Origin: Agelas oroides
Lineage: Eukaryota; Porifera; Demospongiae; Agelasida; Agelasidae
Direction: 5' to 3'
Assembly (NCBI GenBank): GCA_949130485.1
Contig: OX422200.1
Location: forward strand, 4,944,274 to 5,008,273
DNA length: 64,000 nucleotides
Shown here: positions 20,369-33,632 of the stretch, one piece after another
How the letters are laid out: each line of letters opens with the position of its first letter
Position numbering within the stretch: the first letter of the stretch is position 1
Made by a program: the position numbers and the translations under genes
The notes under the pieces: model-generated
The model's input: only the letters and a program-made list of their open reading frames with translations
Databases searched by the model: none
What the model was told of the DNA's origin: nothing

Positions 20369-23300
20369 CATCTACTTGTGCACGTAGCTATTCAGAAAGC
20401 GATGGTGAAGTGAGGTTGTGCACAACTTTGGCTTCTACCTTCATTGGTTCAGAAGTTGCTGTCAGTTCGGTTGACACTTCAGCTACTGGTAAGTAGAGCA
20501 TGCTGCTGGTACCAAATGTAAGTGTAACTCGACTCCAATTTGTAATCTAGGTCATTTCTTGGCTTACTTTGCTCATACTGTATGCACATGTTGACATCAA
20601 ATGTTCCCTTAGCTGTTTTGGTTAACACTACAGTTGAACACACTTTCTGCTATTATTCTTTGTATTGCCTTCAGCTGGGGAAGATTATTTGCTGCTTGAT
20701 AGAGAAGTCAAGTCACAAATAGATACAAACCGGGGTGGGATGTCAGTCTGTACACAACTGCAAATCATCAATGATGAACAGCCAGAGCCTTCAGAGTATT
20801 TCAGTGTTGAGTTCAGAGCGCTATCTTCAGGGATACTTGCGGCATCTTGCACAGTGGAAATCATAGATGGTACAATTCATGTGTTTGTATTTGTCCATTA
20901 CTGTATCTGGTTCACAGTAGCTGTAGAACATCTCTTATTGAGGCATAATAGCCAGAGGGTAACAATGCATCACCTAGGCAATATATAAGAATGTTGCTCA
21001 TATCTGTCTTCTACAGTGGTGTTTCCTAGGTAGTGGTTGTACCGTCATTATTTTAATAGAAAATTAAATAATTTCAAATCTGGTTTTTACTAGATTAGTG
21101 AAAACTTCTTCCGCTAGATTAGCTCCCTCGTTGTAATGGAAACACATTTTCCTTCTGCCCCTCACCATGCATGGAAAGGTAGGGATAATCACACTACATA
21201 CCCCAGTATAGAACTTTCACTCATATGCAGTACAGGTGTGAGAAGACCTGTAAAGGTGTACAGATTAGTTTCATGGTATCACTCTGAATCAATCAGTTTC
21301 AGGTTCCCCATTCTTAAAGTGCCAAGAGAGCCAGTTCATGCATGGTGGAGGAAGGTGGTGTTGCACAGGTGTGCTTTGTACTCAAGAATGCAAAGAGACT
21401 ATCTAGCCAGGTTACCATCACTGCTAATGTCTTTCCACAAAATGCAGGCACAGCAAATGGTGAGTAAAATAGATCTTACCGTGTATGACCATGCCTTACG
21501 ATTATTTTTCTCTCTCCTTCCAGCCAGTATAGACTATAATGTGTTTAGCACAGTGGTTGAGTTTCACCCTGGTGTAGCCGAAATTGCTTGTGTGAATGTA
21601 AGTATCCTGCAAGATGAAGCACTGGAAAGAGTGGAATACTTCTATGTGGCTGCAGTACCTAATGGAATGGTTGGTACTCCTGTTGGTGGTGACTCGTGTG
21701 AAGTGGCTATCATTGATGTCAATGGTATGCTTATTTCTAACAGACTGTAGCCCAATTTGTGTAGTAGGAAATATGTACATAAATATTGGTACAAATCATG
21801 AATATGGACTTTAGCTGGATTTAAGCCCAAGTGAGGGTTAACCAAGGGAGGAGAATGACTCAGCTTTAGCTACTTTTACACTTCTGCTTTTTCTACGAGT
21901 AAGCAGAGACTCATAATGTGTAGGAACCGGGGAGAGGGGCGAACATTTCAGCTGTGCACCACACTCATGTTGCATGTGGAATATGTGTGGTACTAACTAC
22001 CCAGCTTAGTTGATGAACATGGGCCTCTGCCATTCCAGGAAACAATGCTTACCTTGGATGTAACACCACACTCATTTGTTGACACCATCCACAAACCACC
22101 ATTGTTTTCATGGTATATTCAATCATGTGTTCAATAGAGTGACTTACTGCCCGCTGGCTATGACATGTACACACAGTTATGTGGAATCGTTGATTAATAG
22201 CACTAGATCTATTTCCATGTGAATGTGTAACCTTGCTTGCTAAAAAGCAAGTGACCTCTATGAATCCAATTAAAACTTTTAATGAGGGTTAATGTCCAAC
22301 TTCTGCATGTGCCAAGTTATGTGGAGTCTGTCATCAGTGAAAGTGCAGCCAATTATGCCAGACTGTAACTACAAGTATGACTGAAGGAAAGGTATCCTGA
22401 AACCAATACAGCCTCAGAAGTGATACCCCTGAGCTTCTTATGGATGCAATTTTCCTGTGGAAGGGTGCATGCCTCTGGGCCTCCCCAGCATCAGCATGCT
22501 TACACATGTACCCCGGGCTACAGCAGCCCTGCCCCCCCCCCGTCCCTAAATAAATAAATAATAAATCTTTCTACACTTATGAGAATTTTAGAAGAGGTTG
22601 GAAGCTAGTATTTTGTAGTATAGTTCATGAATTGAATAATGTAATCATTCAGACTGTGATAATGCGCTTCTTTACTTCATTTGAATCCCACGCTTGTTGC
22701 CTGGTGTGTCATAAATTGAAAGCAATAGTTAATTGTTCACAAAGCATTTGAATGGTTTACTTGCATCAAATTTTCAGATCATCAAAAGTGCTATCTGTTA
22801 CACAACAGTACGCAATGAGTTTGTTTTGCCTACAACAAACAAGGGTATTGCAAGTATAGATTGCATGATCGACTACCTGTTGATTGGGCTGTGGTCAAGC
22901 AGCCACCTTGAACTACAAATGTGCTACCTCTTTATGCAATTATGTACCACTAGCATGTAATTAGTAAGGTGTATTCAAAAGAGTGATGTGTGTGCAATGT
23001 GTAGTGTCTGTCAGCTGTGTGTATCGAAGATGGAGTTCTTGCCTTATATAGCACTACTTGGAAATTAAATTGCTAAGGGCACCATGACACACATCAATAT
23101 GTTCATATTATTGTTTAACACTCATTCAGGTCCACACGTGGAGTGTCCCAACCAACCCAACGGCACTACCATTGATTACTATGTGGAACCAGGTGTCGAA
23201 AGACAGTTTTTGCAAAATCCTTATGGGGATGAGTAAGTACAAAACATAGAGAGCAAATTCACTGTGTCTTGCCTATTACGTTCTCTGAACAAACAGCTTA

Positions 23301-25522
23301 CTTCATGAATTCGAAATTGTTGTTGGTTTTAATTAGGAGTATATGTTTAATATACAGATTTGTACTAAGCCAACGTGAGCATGAACCTCTTTTTCACCAT
23401 GAGAAATTACACTACTTAGTAGGTGCCTAGAGGCTAATTAGTCTATGTACATTGAGTGCCAACTTGGGTGAAAGTTCCATGCAGTGTGACAAGCATGTTG
23501 AATTAAAATTAATGAAAGTAAATGTGCACATTTCCTATTCAAAGCAGAATTTGACCACCGTCTTCTTCTTGCTGTCTCCTCAGTTTCTGCTTTGATCCAG
23601 CAAATGATCTCTACATTCCAGAAGAGTTATGTGCTGGGGTGTTCGTCAGTGACTGTACACAATGGAATTCAGGCAGCTTTCGTGAAACTCTGCAGAGCCA
23701 GTCTTTTAGCAACTATGTTCCACTTCTTGCTGAGGCCAAAACAAACAGTACCTGCTTGGTACAAGTGACTTCACAAGTGATGCAACTTTATGATAGTGGA
23801 GGAATAAGAGTTGCTGACGTTCGTGATCACTGCATAACTAATTGTGTGATGTCTGTAGTTTGTAATGACTGTCATGGTGTAGTGTACTTGCTGGAAGGGG
23901 TGTACTTGCAATCAGTGGCTGAAGTCAGTGCTAATTTCCCACTGGACAGCAATAACTGTTATATGAACCTGGCCTGCTGTGAAACAAAAGTTCCAATGGA
24001 TTGTACAGTTGGAGGTTAGTTTTGATATACTCAAGAGTATTGTGACTGGGAGGTACCTCACAGACCATGCTATAGATATACAGCATTGGCTGCAGTTGTA
24101 TGTTAAAAGCAAGGCAATGCATATTGGTTTTAAGTATGTATATACAATGTGAGGTCTAGGAGGAATAGCATAATGTATGTAATCATGGTGCATTCTGTTT
24201 ACTAGCTAACATTTTCTGCTGTACAGTATCTGATCATGATCACAGTAATGTGAAATCTGTTTCTCTATCTGTTGTGTCAGCCACAAGGTCTGCAGCGACC
24301 GTTTCTCCCTTTAACTCATCCAGTGAAGACAGTGGAGACCTTTCAATAACAGCTAGTGCATCAGTAGGTGTGACTATAGGTGCAACACTTGGTGGGGCGT
24401 TGATTGTGACCCTGGTTATCTTGGGTTTGGTGGTTCTACTATGCTACTGTAGCACTAAGCGAAGAAGAAGCTGCAAATCCCAGTAAGCAGAACTTGATCA
24501 GTTAGTGGGCTAGAATCCACCTATAAATTGGTATGTGCTTATAAATTGGTATGCATTAGTAATTCAAAGTTGTAACAGGGTGCTGCTTATAATGTCTGTC
24601 AATTTTTAAAGGCTAAAAGCTTGTGTTAATTTGTGGTGGAGAGTATAGGACCCCCAACAAATGTCATGCTCCTGAATACCTTGTTTTTTCAAACAGAACA
24701 GTAGATGGGGAACAAGAACAGTATGAAGAGGTCACACTGCATATAGGTAAGCTACCATTATGTATCACAATATTCAAGTCTCAGCTACTGCATGTAATGT
24801 ACAGTGATTTACAAGATGTCATGTACATAGTTTAAGTTGACAGGGAAGTATGAACAAAATGTTTCACCTCCTCTTGCAGCAAAATCTGATCAGTATGGAA
24901 AATGGAAAGAGGTGTTTGCTGGAAAAACAATTGATTCATCACATCTGGACCTGGGTGATTCTCTTGGAGAAGGTATACCTACATGTAGTTTTCTGACTAC
25001 AAAAGCATATTCTGTGATGATCTGCTGCTTTATCTAGGTACGTTTGGAAAGGTGTATAAGGGGAAGCTAAAGTTTGACCTTACGTTATCGAGACAAGTTG
25101 CTGTTAGAACACTGAAAAGTGAGTTAATCCAACAATACATATGTAAACTTAGCATTAGAAGTTGGTCTCAAACAACTACTTCTTTGACATTATGAGGGTG
25201 CATACAACATCATGTGCATTTGATCATGACAACAAGATTTGTAAGAAAGTGAGAAATGATGAAGTATATCCACTTTGTTACCATATTTAAATTGCAATGT
25301 AATGCTTCCACAGAGGTTTCATCACACGAAGAAATCGAGGAGTTTGTCACTAAGTCTGCACTGACACTGAACTTTGACCACCCCAATGTGCTGGGACTAC
25401 TAGGCATCTGCTTTGCTCAGGATATTGTCCCTTTGATTGTGTTGCCATATATGGAAAATGGAGATCTTCAATCATTTCTCAGGTCAACTGATAAGCCATC
25501 AACAAGTGAAGCTTTTCCAGAG
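20369..25522 (+). CDS. RTK-like gene, copy B: Calx-beta ectodomain, TM and kinase N-lobe exons
   Basis: Eleven exons join with matching phases: 20369-20488, 20675-20869, 21331-21459, 21524-21724, 23130-23232, 23584-24014, 24227-24482, 24697-24746, 24880-24972, 25038-25118 and 25314-25522, about 622 residues. Exons 1-2 form one Calx-beta fold (SATAGEDYLLL, then IINDEQPEPSEYFSV) and exons 3-4 a second (MVEEGGVAQVC, then VSILQDEALERVEYFYV). A cysteine-rich region of unknown type follows. Exon 7 encodes a Ser/Thr-rich stalk, a membrane helix (GGALIVTLVILGLVVLL) and a basic stop-transfer CSTKRRR. The N-lobe has a normal glycine loop (GEGTFGKVYKG), but the VAIK lysine is Arg (VAVRTLK, codon 25106-25108) and the C-helix Glu is Lys (25352-25354). 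No signal peptide is seen, so 5' exons may have been lost at the duplication junction at 20018. Calx-beta domains typically mediate adhesion or calcium binding. Confidence 0.85.
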
Positions 25523-26986
25523 GTACATTTTATTGTGTCTTACTACTTCAGCTGCTAGCCTAACTTAGACAACAAGCTGATCTAAGCAGATGGTAATAAA
25601 TTAAAGGTAGTGTGCTGGTTTACAGAATAATAGGCAGCAGAGAGCCAGTATGAAGGGAAGCAACAGAATCCTGTTGAAATATGATGACAAGAATGCATTG
25701 GGCAATTTGTGTGTGCACTGAGAGCTGAGTAACATGCATGCTAAGACAGTAACCATAATCTCCTTATTATATGCCCACCTAATGCTTTCCTTTTGAAAGT
25801 ATGCCCATGCAGTAGTCTATATGCAGTTATGTTGAGTAAAATTTCCGGTTTCTTGGGATTCTCAACCATGTGGGCGTGTGTTTACTTCTTATTATACATG
25901 ATGAATATCATTAAACACCTTGAGTGGCGATCATTCTATTGTTTGGCTGTTCTTCAATAAATGGTGCTAGTTATTTGCCATAGGAATGTAGTACATCCGT
26001 ATATGTGGTTACCTGGCATAACATCTCAAACTCTCACTGATTCTTGCAGCTCGAATAGTTGGCGATCGAACCCCCACACACCAGTGTATATGCCTATTTT
26101 TCTCTGCAGATAGTATGTTGAGGGGCTTTGGCATCTTCTTTCTTGTCGATCATAACTGGAGATAAGTACTGAAAAACGTAGACATTACCTCTGAATCACA
26201 CCCCAAGTGGAAAGAAAAAAGTATATAGTATAGTATAGTATAGTAGCCTCGTTCCCAGGCTCTCCCCTCGCCCCGACGAAAAATAAAAACGTTTTTTATT
26301 TTTCATCGGGGCGAGGGGAGAGCCTGGGAACGAGGCTAATAGTATAGTATAGTAATGTTGAGAAAAGCCACAAAAGTGCATGTGTATGCCCAATGTTTTA
26401 TCCTGTCTTTCCAAGCCTGAGACGAGTTATTGAAGTTTGACACCACAGCTGGATAAATTTATCATTGAAGTATCTTCAGTTAAAGCACTAAGCCTGAGAG
26501 GTAATCCACAGTGGAGACCACGCACACTTCATTCTGACTTGCAGCTCTGGAGCCTGGTATAAAACTATGGTAGGTACATTCTTAACAAGCTAGATCTATT
26601 AGCTACAACTTTCTGGTAGCAGACCACCGATACACCACAACCACACTGAGCTACAAGTCATGATCACTTGGACACTTCAGTGAAGTGCACACTTAGCTAC
26701 TGGCTTGCTGCACTACAGCACATCCCATGCCTCCACAGCGCTTTTGATGGCAACAGTGCTTCTTTACAACACTGAGCCCCTCAATAGGCTTTGTGCAGTG
26801 TTTTTAGCTCCTACACAACTCAGATATAGATGCATACAATAATAGCATGGCCATCTTCTTCCCAGCAAGTTGGCTGCCTTTGTATCATCTCGCCTCTACA
26901 TGGCTTCAATTACCACCAATTAGCACCCATCATAGGTCATAGACATCCAGTGTTCATGCAATAGCAAGTAAGCTTCACTTCACTCG
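25523..26986. other. First part of the 8.1-kb RTK intron, copy B
   Basis: No exon was found between the exon ending at 25522 and the Ty3 fossil. The region contains the palindromic element at 26244-26339 set in a TATAG microsatellite, and a relic near 25757-25815 resembling the TA-flanked MITE of 353-759. A stretch at 26892-26935 (CTCTACATGGCTTCAATTA) recurs at 47414-47455. Confidence 0.6.
26244..26339. mobile_element. 96-bp near-perfect palindromic element (TAGCCTCGTTCC family)
   Basis: Arms of about 45 bases pair almost completely: TAGCCTCGTTCCCAGGCTCT on the left and its complement ending at 26339, with an A/T-rich centre. It sits inside a TATAG repeat that continues on both sides, consistent with insertion into that repeat. 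The same terminal sequence bounds 63178-63569 and appears as a single end near 59806-59836. Confidence 0.8.
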
Positions 26987-27302
26987 TGCTCGCACAACAA
27001 TGCTTGGGCATGAGGCAGATCACATGATACACGCATTACATAATATTACATAATCACAAAGATAAGAACATTACACCTCTTCCTTCCTCGGAAATTAAAA
27101 CAGATAAATAATCAAACACATACACACACAAACAAAAAATAGTTCATGAAATGTTCAACAACTAGTTCATATCATTCGGTTAATGACACTCACTGTTCAT
27201 AAACATTCTGTCCATATCATCTGGTTGGTCTCCGGTCGCGTCTGGGATATCGGTGTGGATCAGGTGACTCATTTCGTGGAACAGTTTCAGCATTATCCTC
27301 AG

Positions 27303-27898
27303 CAGTGGCGTAGCTACACCCGGGCCCATACGGGCCCAGGCCCTGGTGAATTTCTGAGTGCCCTGGTAAATCATGTGAGGTCAACTTACCTGAACCGCAA
27401 CAGCATTGCTGTATATAGAATTATGTCATGTAGCTGCCAATGCCGCTTAGGCCAGGCAAATTAGATTTGTTGTTTCGCATCAGCCACTTGCTTGATTTGC
27501 GTGCGGGCGGGCAGTTATTCATTATTTGTTACTATCAAACGCTATACACGCTTCGGCAAATCCACCACGCTACGGCCATTAAAAGTGGGCGTGTCATTGC
27601 CGGGAAGGCGATAATGACAGTTGAGGCGGCAGGTCTCGAAGGAAGCGGGCGCTGATGCGAAACAATAAATCCAGTTTGCCTGGCCTTATCTACGATTTTC
27701 GCTTACCTTCTTTACCCGTCAACTTCAGCAGCAAATATAAGCACCGAGTGCGAGCTACGCTGTCTCAGAAGGCCACCTCAGAGCACCTAAAATTTGAAAA
27801 TAATTTTCTGGGGGGCATGCCCCCAGACCCCCCTACAGTGTGGTGGCCTTACGCCCACCAAGTGCCCAGGTAATTGCTGAACTCTGGCTACGCCACTG
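27303..27898. mobile_element. hAT-type MITE inserted in gypsy-2
   Basis: The ends are CAGTGGCGTAGC and its complement (GCTACGCCACTG). A perfect 8-bp target duplication, ATCCTCAG, lies at 27295-27302 and 27899-27906, as expected for hAT elements. It contains the GGGGGGCATGCCCCCAGACC module shared with 3759-4264 and others. There is no transposase. Confidence 0.88.
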
Positions 27899-28006
27899 AT
27901 CCTCAGGCAATATGTCCGTGTCATCAGCATCTTCGGAATCATCAGATTGCGGACTAGGGTATGGAGAATTAATCTTCTTGAAATAGGAGACATTACGAGA
28001 AATATA

Positions 28007-28545
28007 CTGTATAGTTGGTAATTTTCGTGGGTACAAATGTTCGCGAAACAGGCCAAAATTCGGGTTTTAGAAATTTTCACGGTTTTAATTTTCGCGGTCG
28101 GTGAATCTGGGACCCGCGGGTTAGCTAGCGGTACAGCTAAAAGCGGAGCGAATGTTTAGAATTGTTTACAGAGAGAGATGGCAATGTCAGCTGTTTGTTC
28201 CAGTGTGGCGAGAAAAGTAGCTTCATACCCAGGATGTTCGTAGAAATGATTGCTTCCGCTCCCGGCCTCCCGGCCTTGCTCCGCCGTCCAGTTCGTGTGT
28301 CTGTGCCTACGTAGCACTTCGATTTCCTGGATGGCTTGAGCGATAACCGTCAAAGGAACACTCTATGACAGGCTTTTGTTGGAGTTAGAACCGCTAGATA
28401 GTTTGAAGTATAGGCCGGATTGAAATGTGGTTCGCTCGCTCTGCACGTGGCCAACATGAATTTCGCGGTTTTAATTTTCGCGAATGGCTCCTGACTCGCG
28501 AAAAACGCGAAAATAAATCCCTCGCGAATATTACCAACTATACGG
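28007..28545. mobile_element. TA-flanked MITE inserted in gypsy-2
   Basis: The left end CTGTATAGTTGGTAAT and the right end ATTACCAACTATACGG are inverted repeats with TA on each side (28005-28006, 28546-28547). The interior is rich in TTTTCGCG/CGCGAAAA motifs. It interrupts the 3' part of the Ty3 fossil, so it inserted later. Confidence 0.85.
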
Positions 28546-31500
28546 TACTTTCCGTTTCGGGATGCCGTTATCATTGTTCCCTTACGTCTTACCACAATAA
28601 ACGGGAATGGATCAAACTTAGTTGACCACTTGTTTTGCTTTCTTTGACGGATCAACACTGTGTCTCCAACTCGAATATTAGAGACTGTTGCTCTGGATCT
28701 CTTATCTGCATATTTCTTCATTCTCTCCTTGGCTCTTTCATCATTCTTTTGGACAGTCCGATCAATGTCAGAATTTCTCTTCATCGAGATCTGGGGAAGT
28801 TTCGTCTTGATCTTGCGATTGAACAACAGTTCAGATGGAGCAAAACCAGTTGTACTGTGAGGGGTAGCTCGATAGTTTAACAAAAATTGATAGAGATCCT
28901 TTCGCCAATCTCTACCGTCAGCATGTGCTGCTCGGATCGCTTTAGTGACTGGCTTCATGAAGTTCTCTGCTTTGGAATTCGCCTGGGGCCATAGAGAAGT
29001 AATTCGTGAGTGCTTTATTCCTTTCTCCTCCATGTACATCTTGATTTCTTCACTTGCGAACGGTGGACCGTTGTCGCTTTTCGCAACTCTCGGAATTCCA
29101 TGTGTGGCAAAGATTCGATCCATCTTTGGTATCGTTGAGCGGGCTGCTGTGGAGTGTACAATTTCAACTTCAGGATATCGAGAATACAAACAAATATTCT
29201 CCTGTCGGGAATGGACCACAAAAGTCCATGTGGACAGTGTGCCATGGTTCTGGAGGTAGGGGAGACATCTGAAGAGGGTCTGGATGATTTTCAGGACCAC
29301 TTGCTTGACACAAGACACACTGATTTATCATCTCCTTCACGTCATGATCAATTCTTGGGAACCATATTTTCTCACGCAACAACTTCTTGGTCTTTACGAG
29401 GCCTTGATGACCTTCGTGGGCTATGGATATGGCTCTCTGACGAAGTGAGTTTGGCATCACTATGCGATTACCACGGAGAATGACATCTGCATCTTGGCTC
29501 ACCGTCAATTCGTCTCTGATTCTGCCAAATAACTGCAACCCTGTTAGATCGACTCCTTCAGCATTTGTTTCCCACTGCATGGATTGTATTGATCATCTCT
29601 ATGAGATGTTGTAATGTTTTGTCATATTTGGTTGCTTGTTGAATCTCTGATAGAGACATGGCTTTGGGTACAGCATGGGTGATGAGGAAGTTGACGTAAT
29701 CCTCTGTCATTTTCTCATGTGTCTCAACTTCATTCCGATTGGCATGTCGAGAGAGGAAATCAGAGGGGTTTTGAATACCTTTTGTGTGTATTACTGAGAA
29801 ATCGTACCCTTGAAGTCGTAGATTCCACCGTTCAATACGTGCTGGTGGTTTCGACTTTGCATTGTCAAAGATCAACTGAACTGCGCGGCAATCTGTGAAG
29901 AGGGTGAAGTGTCCGCCGTACAGGTATATGTGTAGCCTTTCTATGGCCCAGACTATCGCCAAGGCTTCTCTTTCAGTTTGTGAGTACCGGCATTCAACTG
30001 GAGACAGCGATCTGCTTGCATATGCAACAACTCTTCGATCCTCTTATCCGGGAGTTTTCTGAGTTAGGATCGCTGATAGACCCCAAAGTGATGCATCAGT
30101 GACCAATTCCGTTTCCTTGGTTTGGTCGAAGTAAGCCACAACTGTGTCACTGGTCAGCAATTGCTTAATTCTTTTGAAAGACATCTCGTGCTCCTCTGTC
30201 CACTGAAATGGAGTGTCTTCTCTCGTTAGCTCGCGAAGGGGCTGAGAGACATCACTAAATTTCGGAATAAACTTAGCACAATATGTTGCCATTCCCAGAA
30301 ACTTCTGACACCACTGGTGGAGGTTGGTGGACTGGCATTGTGGATTGCTTGGACCTTCTTTGGGTCGGGAGAGATTCCTTCAGCTGAAAACACAAATCCG
30401 AAGAATGTTAGTGAGTGCTTATTGAACTCACACTTTGACTTGTTCAGCATCAGGCTGACATCTGAAAGCTTCTGGAACACTGCTTGCAGGGCTTTGTCAT
30501 GGGCATCTTGGGTTTTTGCGAACACGATGACATCATCGCTGATGTTCAATATTCCTTGAATATCACGAATTTGCTCATTGATGGTGTTCTGAAATATCTC
30601 ACTTGCCGAATTGGTGCCAAAATTCAGTCTGGTGTACCTTCTCAGGCCTTTGTGGGTGGCGAATGTGGTTATGTATCTGCTCTCTGGTGCCAGGGACAAT
30701 TGGTGATATCCTGAGCATAAGTCCAGTTTCGAGAATACCGTGGCTCCATTGAGGGTGTGAATCAGGTCATCGACTGTAGGACTCGGGTGTCGTTCTCGAT
30801 TGATTGCCTTATTTGCCATTCTCATATCGACACAAACTCGAACATCTCTGTTCTTCTTGGGGATTATGACCAGGGGAGATATCCATGGGGTAGGTCCATC
30901 TACTTTCTCAATTATCCCTTGTCTTTCTAGACTGTCGAGTTCAGCTGCTACGCACTTTCTCATGTGAAAGGGGATACGACGAGCAGGTTGAGCAACCAGA
31001 GAGATGGTCCGGTCTATGTGCAGTTTGACTTCGACATTCTTCAGCTTTCCAATTCCTTTGAACAGATTCGGGTATTGCTGAACTAGTTGCTTATAGGCTA
31101 GTGGAGTGTGATCAACCTGCTTGATCCTGACATCAATCACGCGGAGGTCAGACGCTGTTTTGTAGCTGAGGAGTGATCCATGGTTACCTTGTAGGACATG
31201 GATGGTTGAAGTAGTGCAGTTGTTTTCGAACTCTACGGCTACATCGAACTTTCCGAGAACTGTGAGCTGTGACTGGGAACCGTAGGCAAAGATGCGTTTC
31301 GTGGGTGGTTGTAGTTCGATGGTTTGGCACTGGTTGATTTTGGTGAATGAGTCTTCATCCAGGATGTCAGTCAAAGCACCAGTATCTACAATCATTTCGA
31401 TGGGGACACCGTTTACTTCGACGTTCACCAGGGGTGTTTTCGAATTCGTCATTGAGTCTTGATCCAGTGTGTACAAGTATTCATCATCGCTGCGGGGACT

Positions 31501-33171
31501 TGATTGATCTTGAGAGATCTGACGAACTGATGATTTGGCAGTTGGATGTGGCTGATGAGCTCGTGTCTGTCTAGGGTTTTGTCTCTTGTTCTGGGGAGTA
31601 AAACAGACTTTAGCAAAATGATTTGGCTTGCCACACTTTCGGCGCGTCCGGCCTTTGGTTGGGCAAAGTCCATCCTTATGAGGCCAGGCAGAACCACAGT
31701 TGCGACACTTGTTTGGGCTGTATGTTTTCGGACGGGGCTTCGGTTTTGGAGGAGTTCGTCCTTGATCTTGATGAAGCCGGTTAACATTTTCAGGGAGAAG
31801 TGACTTTTCGATACCACTGGCTTGTGTTTCACTTGCTTCTAGAGCTCTGGCTTTTGTCAACAGTCCATCCAACGTGAGGGCTTCTTCTCGAAGGGCAAAC
31901 CTTCGCAGACATTTTGAGTGGCAGTTCTGGATGATGGCTGACTTCAACTCTCTCTCCAGGTTGGAAAATTCACAGTGAGCTGCTAGTTTTCTCAATCGAG
32001 TAGCAAACTGGTCGACTGTTTCACTGACTTTCTGAACAGCCTGTCGGAATTGAAAAACTTCATAATCTACATTCTTCTTCGGTGAGAAGTATCCATCCAG
32101 CTTTGTCATCGCCGTTGCAAAGTCCTCTCCAGTCTCCGGGAGTGTGTCAAAGATTTCTTATGTGGCTTGTCCAGCCTGGTAGAGTAATAGGGCTCTCTTC
32201 TACTTATCCTCTGTTATATTCAGAGCGACCAAGTACGTCTCGAACCGACGTTTCCACGACTTCCAACGCTGGCTTATTGAACTAGGCTCTGTTAGTGGAT
32301 CGAACGGAGGAAGCGGTGTCAAATCGATTTTTGTTGCCATAATTGCAAAATACGGGTCTCCTTTTATCCTCGTCGCCAGTTATAAAGTTCATAGGTGCCA
32401 TTGAGAGGCTAGATTCACTTGGATAGCGACGACCGTGCTCGCACAACAATGCTTGGGCATGAGGCAGATCACCGCATTACATAATCACAAAGGTAAGAAC
32501 ATTACACATGCAATGGGTCTTATTGTTAGAAGCTGGATTGTGCACCTAACTCCGATTTCCTGTTCCCTGTTCCACTTTTGCCCTAATCTAGCCAGGCTTC
32601 CACACTATGTGTAGCTAGTGGGTTAGCTTAATGACATATTTATGGAGGAGAAGTTGATTTGTCCACCTGCATTCAAGCCACCTGCATTGAAGTCACCGTT
32701 TTCTTTTCACTTGGGGTGCGGTTAGGCTCGAAATAATATATACACAGATATATATATATATATGTATATAACTGCAAACAAAAACTAGATGCAGACAAGT
32801 CTGAGAAACCTAATTACCATGGCCTAAACACAAAGTATTGAAGAAGCAGTACTGTAAAAGAGGTGGGACTAACAATCGAAGACAGTCACCATTTGCTGCT
32901 ATTATCCAAGCAGGCACATAACAAGAGAGGTATTGCACAATCACTACATACATCTATAGGGTTACACTAATTATGACTAAGGTGAGTATATATTCTGGAC
33001 GAATATCATAACTCTCAAAAATACTCCCACTTCCCCTCTTTGAGGATCTACTTACGTTAATCACCCACTGGTGTATTTTTGGGAGATTACTGTACTTTGT
33101 CACAGAACACTTCAACCTGACCTGTTCTGTGTGTAGTGATGACGTAGCATAATGTTTGGCATTACCACATA

Positions 33172-33579
33172 CCGTAATCTCTCGAAAATATGCCCATGGG
33201 TGATGAACTTAAGTGGCTCCTCAAAGAGGGGGGGCGGGTGTAATTTTGAGAATTGACATTTTTCTCTCAAAAAATCACCCACCTCACATGTAGTTAGTCT
33301 AGCCTTATTTATGTACGCATGCAGTGATTCTGCAATGCCTCTTTTGTCATACACTTCCTTATGCAATAGCAGCAAATGTTGTCTGTCTTCATTTGTGAGT
33401 TCCTCCTCTCACACAGTACTGCTGGTTCTTCAGTGCTTCTTGCTTAACATAACTGCATGTATTGTAGGCATAAGTAGGTGGGCGCACTTTTGAGAGAAAA
33501 GCGCTCTTTGCAACAACTTCACTCAAAAAAGGGGGGTGGGCTTATTTTTGAGGGTGGGCCTATTTTCAAGAGATTACGG
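33172..33579. mobile_element. TA-flanked MITE in RTK intron, copy B
   Basis: Duplicate of 353-759, with the same inverted ends and TA flanks and only a few base differences. It immediately precedes the exon at 33633. Confidence 0.75.
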
Positions 33580-33632
33580 TATATGGGCTTATTTACTCAT
33601 TTAATTTGTGTATGTGTCCTCTGTGTATATAG

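Larger units (their letters stand above)
26987..32506 (-). mobile_element. Ty3/gypsy LTR retrotransposon fossil (gypsy-2) in the RTK intron
   Basis: This is a minus-strand Ty3/gypsy element. LTR-like ends match between about 32436-32506 (5' side) and 26987-27075 (3' side), both carrying GCTCGCACAACAATGCTTGG. A purine tract borders the 3' LTR at about 27077-27089, and TGGCGACGAGGATAA in the primer-binding region is typical of this clade. The parts in order are gag with a CCHC zinc knuckle (about 31.6-32.3 kb), protease with VDTGA (about 31.4 kb), reverse transcriptase (about 30.3-31.0 kb), RNase H (about 29.6-30.2 kb) and integrase (about 28.6-29.5 kb). Two MITEs are inserted into it (27303-27898 and 28007-28545). 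It is broken in several places, its LTRs have diverged and no clear target duplication remains, so it is older than gypsy-1. Confidence 0.88.

Noticed and set aside
28350-28560. Extension of an integrase-frame ORF reading YRIVGNIREG
   Set aside because: This stretch is the TA-flanked MITE at 28007-28545 read through in frame, not a conserved protein region.
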